Positions 6,883 to 10,000 of a stretch of 10,000 nucleotides of DNA are shown here, piece after piece. Origin of the DNA: Candidatus Hydrogenedens sp. GTDB lineage: Bacteria > Hydrogenedentota > Hydrogenedentia > Hydrogenedentales > Hydrogenedentaceae. The notes below the pieces were generated by a model. The model worked only from the letters and a program-made list of their open reading frames with translations. It was not told the origin of the DNA and searched no databases. Numbering within the stretch: the first letter of the stretch is position 1; every line of letters begins with the position of its first letter. Location: NCBI GenBank assembly GCA_020216745.1, contig JAIWNQ010000247.1, positions 1 to 10,000 on the forward strand. The letters are read 5' to 3'. The position numbers were made by a program, and so were the translations under genes.

Positions 6883-7344
6883 TTACTTTTTAGCAGAACG
6901 AGGGACAACAAGAACAGGACATTCAGCACGGCGTACGACTCGTTCGGTAACGCTTCCAAAGAAAGGCCGTTCCCATGTGCTGTGTCCTCTACGCCCCATA
7001 ACAATCATGTCTACTTTTCTTTCATTTGCAAATTCCAATATGGTTTGATAGTCCCTTCCGATTCGAATCTCAACCAACACAGCGACCTCAGGAGGTATTT
7101 TAGATAAGTAGGTTTGAGCAATCCGATTGTCAATATCTTGTCTGGCTTTTTCATCGAGATTTTCAACCTCATAAATATATGTTTTCCAAAACTGTGCTTC
7201 CGGTTCCGGAATTACATGTAAGATAGTCAGAATGGATTGGGGGCGTCGTAAAACCAAATCTAAAGCATAATCAAAAGCAATATCTGCGTTTTCGGAAAAA
7301 TCTGTACAGAAAAGCACATGGAATAACGAGTTCTCTTTACTCAT
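6883..7344 (-). CDS. UspA-family universal stress protein, last gene of the TRAP operon (153 aa)
   Basis: This is a single-domain universal stress protein, which is a soluble, usually dimeric, cytoplasmic nucleotide-binding protein. The start HVLFCTDFSENA (9-20) carries the conserved Asp14. The ATP-binding signature G-2x-G-9x-G-S is intact (Gly117, Gly120, Gly130, Ser131), so it belongs to the ATP-binding class. It is followed by ERVVRRAECPVLVVP, the family's C-terminal strand. The length is normal. GAGGA (7352-7356) lies 7 bases before the ATG, and the gene begins 24 bases after the dctM stop on the same strand, so it is almost surely co-transcribed with the transporter. In Halomonas elongata the Usp protein TeaD is encoded with the TeaABC TRAP transporter and negatively affects its uptake. 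A similar ATP-linked control of this transporter is inferred here by gene position, not shown. Confidence 0.93.
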   Translation of the reverse strand: MSKENSLFHVLFCTDFSENADIAFDYALDLVLRRPQSILTILHVIPEPEAQFWKTYIYEVENLDEKARQDIDNRIAQTYLSKIPPEVAVLVEIRIGRDYQTILEFANERKVDMIVMGRRGHSTWERPFFGSVTERVVRRAECPVLVVPRSAKK

Positions 7345-7368
7345 ATCTGCATCCTCATAAAAGGTTGG

Positions 7369-8676
7369 TTAAACTGTTGATAACCAGTTTGGAAAAAATA
7401 AAATGAGATTTGGGATAAATAAGAAAAGTATACTCACAATAACAAGTATCCATAAAAATGGAATCGAACCACGGAACACAGTAGATAAAGGCAAATCTCG
7501 TTCCATCCCACTAACTACATAGACATTAATACCCACAGGTGGTGAGATTACTCCGATTTGAGTTAATAATACAATCATTACCCCAAACCAAATAGGGTCA
7601 TATCCTAATTGCTGTATAACTGGGTAAAAGATAGGAATAGTCAAAAGAATGAGAGCCAACGCATCAATAAAGCAACCTCCTACCATATAGAAAATGAGTA
7701 CAAGTAAACAAATTCCCCAGTTGGGCAAAGGTAATCCAATCAGTCCATTTGCAATGGTCATAGGTAAACGAGTAATAGCGAAGAAACGTCCTAAAATCAC
7801 CGCACCTGTAACAATAATAAGAATCATGCACGATGTTCTAATTGTTTCCATCAGTGCTCGCACAAACCCGTTCCATGTAATTTGCCGTAATATTATTGAA
7901 AGGAGTATCGTTCCTCCAGCACCGATGCCTGCCCCTTCAGTTGGAGTGAAAAATCCCAAAAAGATACCCACCATTACTATTAGAAAGAGGATAAGTGTCT
8001 CTATAACTCCTCCTAACGAAATAAGTTTTTCTCGCAATCCCGTTTTAGGACCTGCAGGACCTAAGTCTGGATTTTTAAGGCAACGGATATAAATACTTAT
8101 ACAAAACAGTAAAGCAACAAAAACACCAGGGAAAATGCCCGCTATAAAAAGTTTACCTATGGATTGTTGAGTAAGAATTCCATAAACGATGAATACAACA
8201 CTGGGGGGAATCATCATCCCTAATCCACCAGCAGAAGCAACCGTTCCACTGGCTAATGCATCATTGTATTTATACCTCCGCATTTCAGGTAAAGCAACTG
8301 CAGACATTGTCGCAGCAGTGGCAGGACCTGACCCACAAATAGTCCCGAAGAGAGCACATGCGACAACCGTAGCCATAGCTAAACCACCTGGAAGAGAACC
8401 AATCCACTGATAAGCAGAACGAAATAATCGTTTGCTAATACCTGAATGAAATGCAACTTGCCCCATCAGAACGAAGAGCGGTATTACTACGAGGCTGGTC
8501 GATGAAAATGTGTCAATTAAATCACTCGCGAGCATAGTAAACGCAGCATTTTTACTGGTTACCCATGCAAACCCTGCCAATCCAATACCCATCATTGAAA
8601 AAGCCACAGGCATACTTGCCATGAGTAATAATAACAAGAGAGCAATTCCGACAATCCCGTAACCTGTTAGACTCAT
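7369..8676 (-). CDS. dctM: TRAP transporter large permease, DctM (435 aa)
   Basis: DctM is the large integral membrane subunit that moves substrate across the inner membrane, driven by a sodium gradient in characterised systems. The protein is very hydrophobic along its length, consistent with about 12 membrane segments. Family motifs are clear: PLFVLMGQ (66-73), GTICGSGPATAATMSA (111-126) followed by LPEMRRYKY, GGLGMMIPPS (150-159), GFFTPTEGAG (241-250) and ISPPVGINVYV (377-387). The length is usual. Its ATG overlaps the dctQ stop by four bases (ATGA, 8673-8676), which implies translational coupling, and usp follows after 24 bases. The permease alone does not reveal the substrate; related systems carry C4-dicarboxylates, sugar acids, keto acids or amino acids. 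Confidence 0.96.
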   Translation of the reverse strand: MSLTGYGIVGIALLLLLLMASMPVAFSMMGIGLAGFAWVTSKNAAFTMLASDLIDTFSSTSLVVIPLFVLMGQVAFHSGISKRLFRSAYQWIGSLPGGLAMATVVACALFGTICGSGPATAATMSAVALPEMRRYKYNDALASGTVASAGGLGMMIPPSVVFIVYGILTQQSIGKLFIAGIFPGVFVALLFCISIYIRCLKNPDLGPAGPKTGLREKLISLGGVIETLILFLIVMVGIFLGFFTPTEGAGIGAGGTILLSIILRQITWNGFVRALMETIRTSCMILIIVTGAVILGRFFAITRLPMTIANGLIGLPLPNWGICLLVLIFYMVGGCFIDALALILLTIPIFYPVIQQLGYDPIWFGVMIVLLTQIGVISPPVGINVYVVSGMERDLPLSTVFRGSIPFLWILVIVSILFLFIPNLILFFPNWLSTV

Positions 8677-9176
8677 GGCTTAATCAATTCCTTCCCAGGT
8701 TGAAGGATATGATAGATTTTTACAAGTGAGGTCACTCCAAAGGAAAGGGCTAACCAGAAGGGAACCCAGAATATAGGTAATTGTACTGTTGCGGTAACTT
8801 CTCCAGAAGCGTATAAAGAAAATCCATGCTTAATCAATACTGCAATTACAGAAATGAATAAGATAAGCATCAACAAACGGGAAATAGTATCTATAAATAC
8901 CCTCCATTTTTTCCCAACTCGTCTGAAAAAAAACTCAATAGCAATATGGCCTTTGACAGCAGTCGTGTAGGGCAATGCACCACCTAAAACAACAGTCGAT
9001 AATAAACGGACAAAATCAAAACTTCCTGTAATCCCCTTCCCGAAGATTCTGCCAACTACATCAATAACAACTACCGCTACAATAAACAGCAATGCACATG
9101 CAGAAATAGCCCCCATCCCGTAAACAATAAAACGTACCCCTTTACCATATCCTTCAACAAAACGAGTCCATTTCAT
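8673..9176 (-). CDS. dctQ: TRAP transporter small permease, DctQ (167 aa)
   Basis: DctQ is the small membrane subunit that pairs with DctM. Four hydrophobic segments are seen, at roughly residues 22-42, 55-73, 95-115 and 132-155. The typical conserved stretch TAVKGHIAIEFFFRRVGKKW lies between the second and third. I placed the start at the ATG (9174-9176). A TTG two codons earlier (9180-9182) is an equally possible start, because AGAGG (9195-9199) lies 12 bases before it but 18 bases before the ATG. The gene starts 21 bases (15 from the TTG) after the dctP stop and overlaps dctM by four bases. Separate Q and M genes, rather than a fused permease, are the classic arrangement. Confidence 0.93.
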   Translation of the reverse strand: MKWTRFVEGYGKGVRFIVYGMGAISACALLFIVAVVVIDVVGRIFGKGITGSFDFVRLLSTVVLGGALPYTTAVKGHIAIEFFFRRVGKKWRVFIDTISRLLMLILFISVIAVLIKHGFSLYASGEVTATVQLPIFWVPFWLALSFGVTSLVKIYHILQPGKELIKP

Positions 9177-9197
9177 CTTCAAAAAAATATATAACCT

Positions 9198-10000
9198 CTA
9201 TTGGCTGAGTTCCTGAATCCTTTTCTGTGTGTCACTTAATATCTCTGCACGTGGTAATCCATCATTAACTGAGACATAATCCTGAATCACAGGTTGTATT
9301 GCATTTTTCCAACGTTCTTGTTCTTCGGGGGATAATGAGATAATTTCTTTGCCCATTCCTTCAATATATTTTCGTGCATTATCATCATCAGTATCCCATC
9401 CTTCGCCATGTTTATCTACCCATTCTTCACTAACTTTCTGTATTATTTCCCTAATATTAGGAGGCAGTGCTTCCCATTTATTCTTGTTCATGACCACAAA
9501 CATGGCTGTTGTATAACCGATGCACTGGCTATTTGTCACCGCCTGGATAACTTCCCCTTGTTTCCAGCCTTGGAGTGTTTCCATAGGGCAGAAGGTCGCA
9601 TCTACCACACCTTTTTGAAGGGCTTCGTATGTTTCAGGTTGACTCATTCCAATAGGTTGACCACCCAATTTCTCAACTATTTTTGTGCATAAACCTGTGG
9701 CTCGGATTTTAAGTCCGTTCAAATCTTCCAAGGTACGGACAGGCTTCTTACTGGCTAATATCCCTGGTCCATGAGCGTGAACATAAAGCACCTGCACGTT
9801 GCTTAGCTCAGCTGGTTGATATTTCTTAACAATGTCCATCGCTACTCGTGTAGCTACCTTTCCACTTGGATAACCCAAGGGTAAATCTAAAACTTCTAAT
9901 AATGGAAACCTACCACGTGTATATGCAAAGCAACTCATACCAAGGTCTGAAACACCATTAACCACACCTTCATAGCACTGGTCTGCCTTAGTTAGAGAAC
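9198..10000 (-). CDS. dctP: TRAP transporter substrate-binding protein, DctP (5' part cut by the right edge)
   Basis: DctP is the periplasmic solute receptor that delivers substrate to DctQM. The frame is open to base 10000, so the GTG at 9963-9965 is not the true start. The eleven codons before it ([11 protein letters not shown]) continue a normal DctP sequence. The visible 266 residues are about three quarters of the usual length; the signal peptide and the first lobe are missing. [12 protein letters not shown] contains the conserved Arg (visible residue 99) that in this family binds the carboxylate of the substrate. [20 protein letters not shown] and the following [14 protein letters not shown] are also typical. 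The retained Arg suggests an organic-acid substrate, but its identity cannot be read from the sequence. It is the first visible gene of the dctP-dctQ-dctM-usp operon; the promoter lies outside the window. Confidence 0.94.
   Translation of the reverse strand, partial: SLTKADQCYEGVVNGVSDLGMSCFAYTRGRFPLLEVLDLPLGYPSGKVATRVAMDIVKKYQPAELSNVQVLYVHAHGPGILASKKPVRTLEDLNGLKIRATGLCTKIVEKLGGQPIGMSQPETYEALQKGVVDATFCPMETLQGWKQGEVIQAVTNSQCIGYTTAMFVVMNKNKWEALPPNIREIIQKVSEEWVDKHGEGWDTDDDNARKYIEGMGKEIISLSPEEQERWKNAIQPVIQDYVSVNDGLPRAEILSDTQKRIQELSQ

Noticed and set aside
6744..7004. Minus-strand frame of 86 codons spanning the usp end and the gap before the fucosidase
   Set aside because: It is out of frame inside usp, its stop falls on the fucosidase start, and its sequence is low in recognisable structure. 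The UspA frame carries the full ATP motif.
9963..9965. GTG as the start codon of dctP
   Set aside because: The frame stays open upstream to base 10000 with residues that continue the DctP family sequence, and a start here would remove the signal peptide and first lobe.

Overview
The window is AT-rich bacterial chromosome. It holds eight supportable protein genes, two of them cut by the window edges. Seven genes lie on the minus strand and only one small gene lies on the plus strand. No RNA gene, insertion sequence, CRISPR array, phage gene or origin is visible. Several traits point to a Gram-negative-type, carbohydrate-using bacterium: an exported Gfo/Idh/MocA-type protein, a FUCA1-like GH29 fucosidase and a TRAP transporter. 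Planctomycetes, Verrucomicrobia, Lentisphaerae or Hydrogenedentes-like lineages would fit. This is inference from gene content only, and no taxonomic marker is present.

Layout from left to right. Positions 1-1078 (minus) hold the 5' part of an unrecognised secreted protein; its frame stays open to the left edge. Positions 1140-1565 (plus) hold a small orphan coiled-coil protein, with a weak terminator hairpin just past its end. Positions 1594-3948 (minus) hold a complete ComEC/Rec2 DNA-uptake channel. Positions 4039-5085 (minus) hold an exported Gfo/Idh/MocA-like oxidoreductase. Next comes a 342-base gene-free stretch with a strongly G-depleted segment. Positions 5428-6747 (minus) hold a GH29 alpha-L-fucosidase. 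Positions 6883-10000 (minus) hold the distal part of a TRAP transporter operon in the order dctP (partial), dctQ, dctM, usp.

The TRAP genes are tightly packed: 15 to 21 bases between dctP and dctQ depending on the dctQ start, a 4-base ATGA overlap between dctQ and dctM, and 24 bases between dctM and usp. This looks like one transcription unit. A UspA-family ATP-binding protein at the end of a TRAP operon matches the known TeaABC-TeaD arrangement of Halomonas, where the Usp protein modulates the transporter. The fucosidase and the exported Gfo/Idh protein follow on the same strand. They may form a loose glycan-processing neighbourhood with the transporter, but the gaps of 135 and 342 bases and the unknown TRAP substrate leave that open.

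I see no clear new multi-gene system. The points most worth checking are the altered active-site motifs of the fucosidase, the exported NAD(P)-type oxidoreductase, the two orphan genes at the left, and two similar promoter-like elements ahead of the Gfo/Idh and fucosidase genes.
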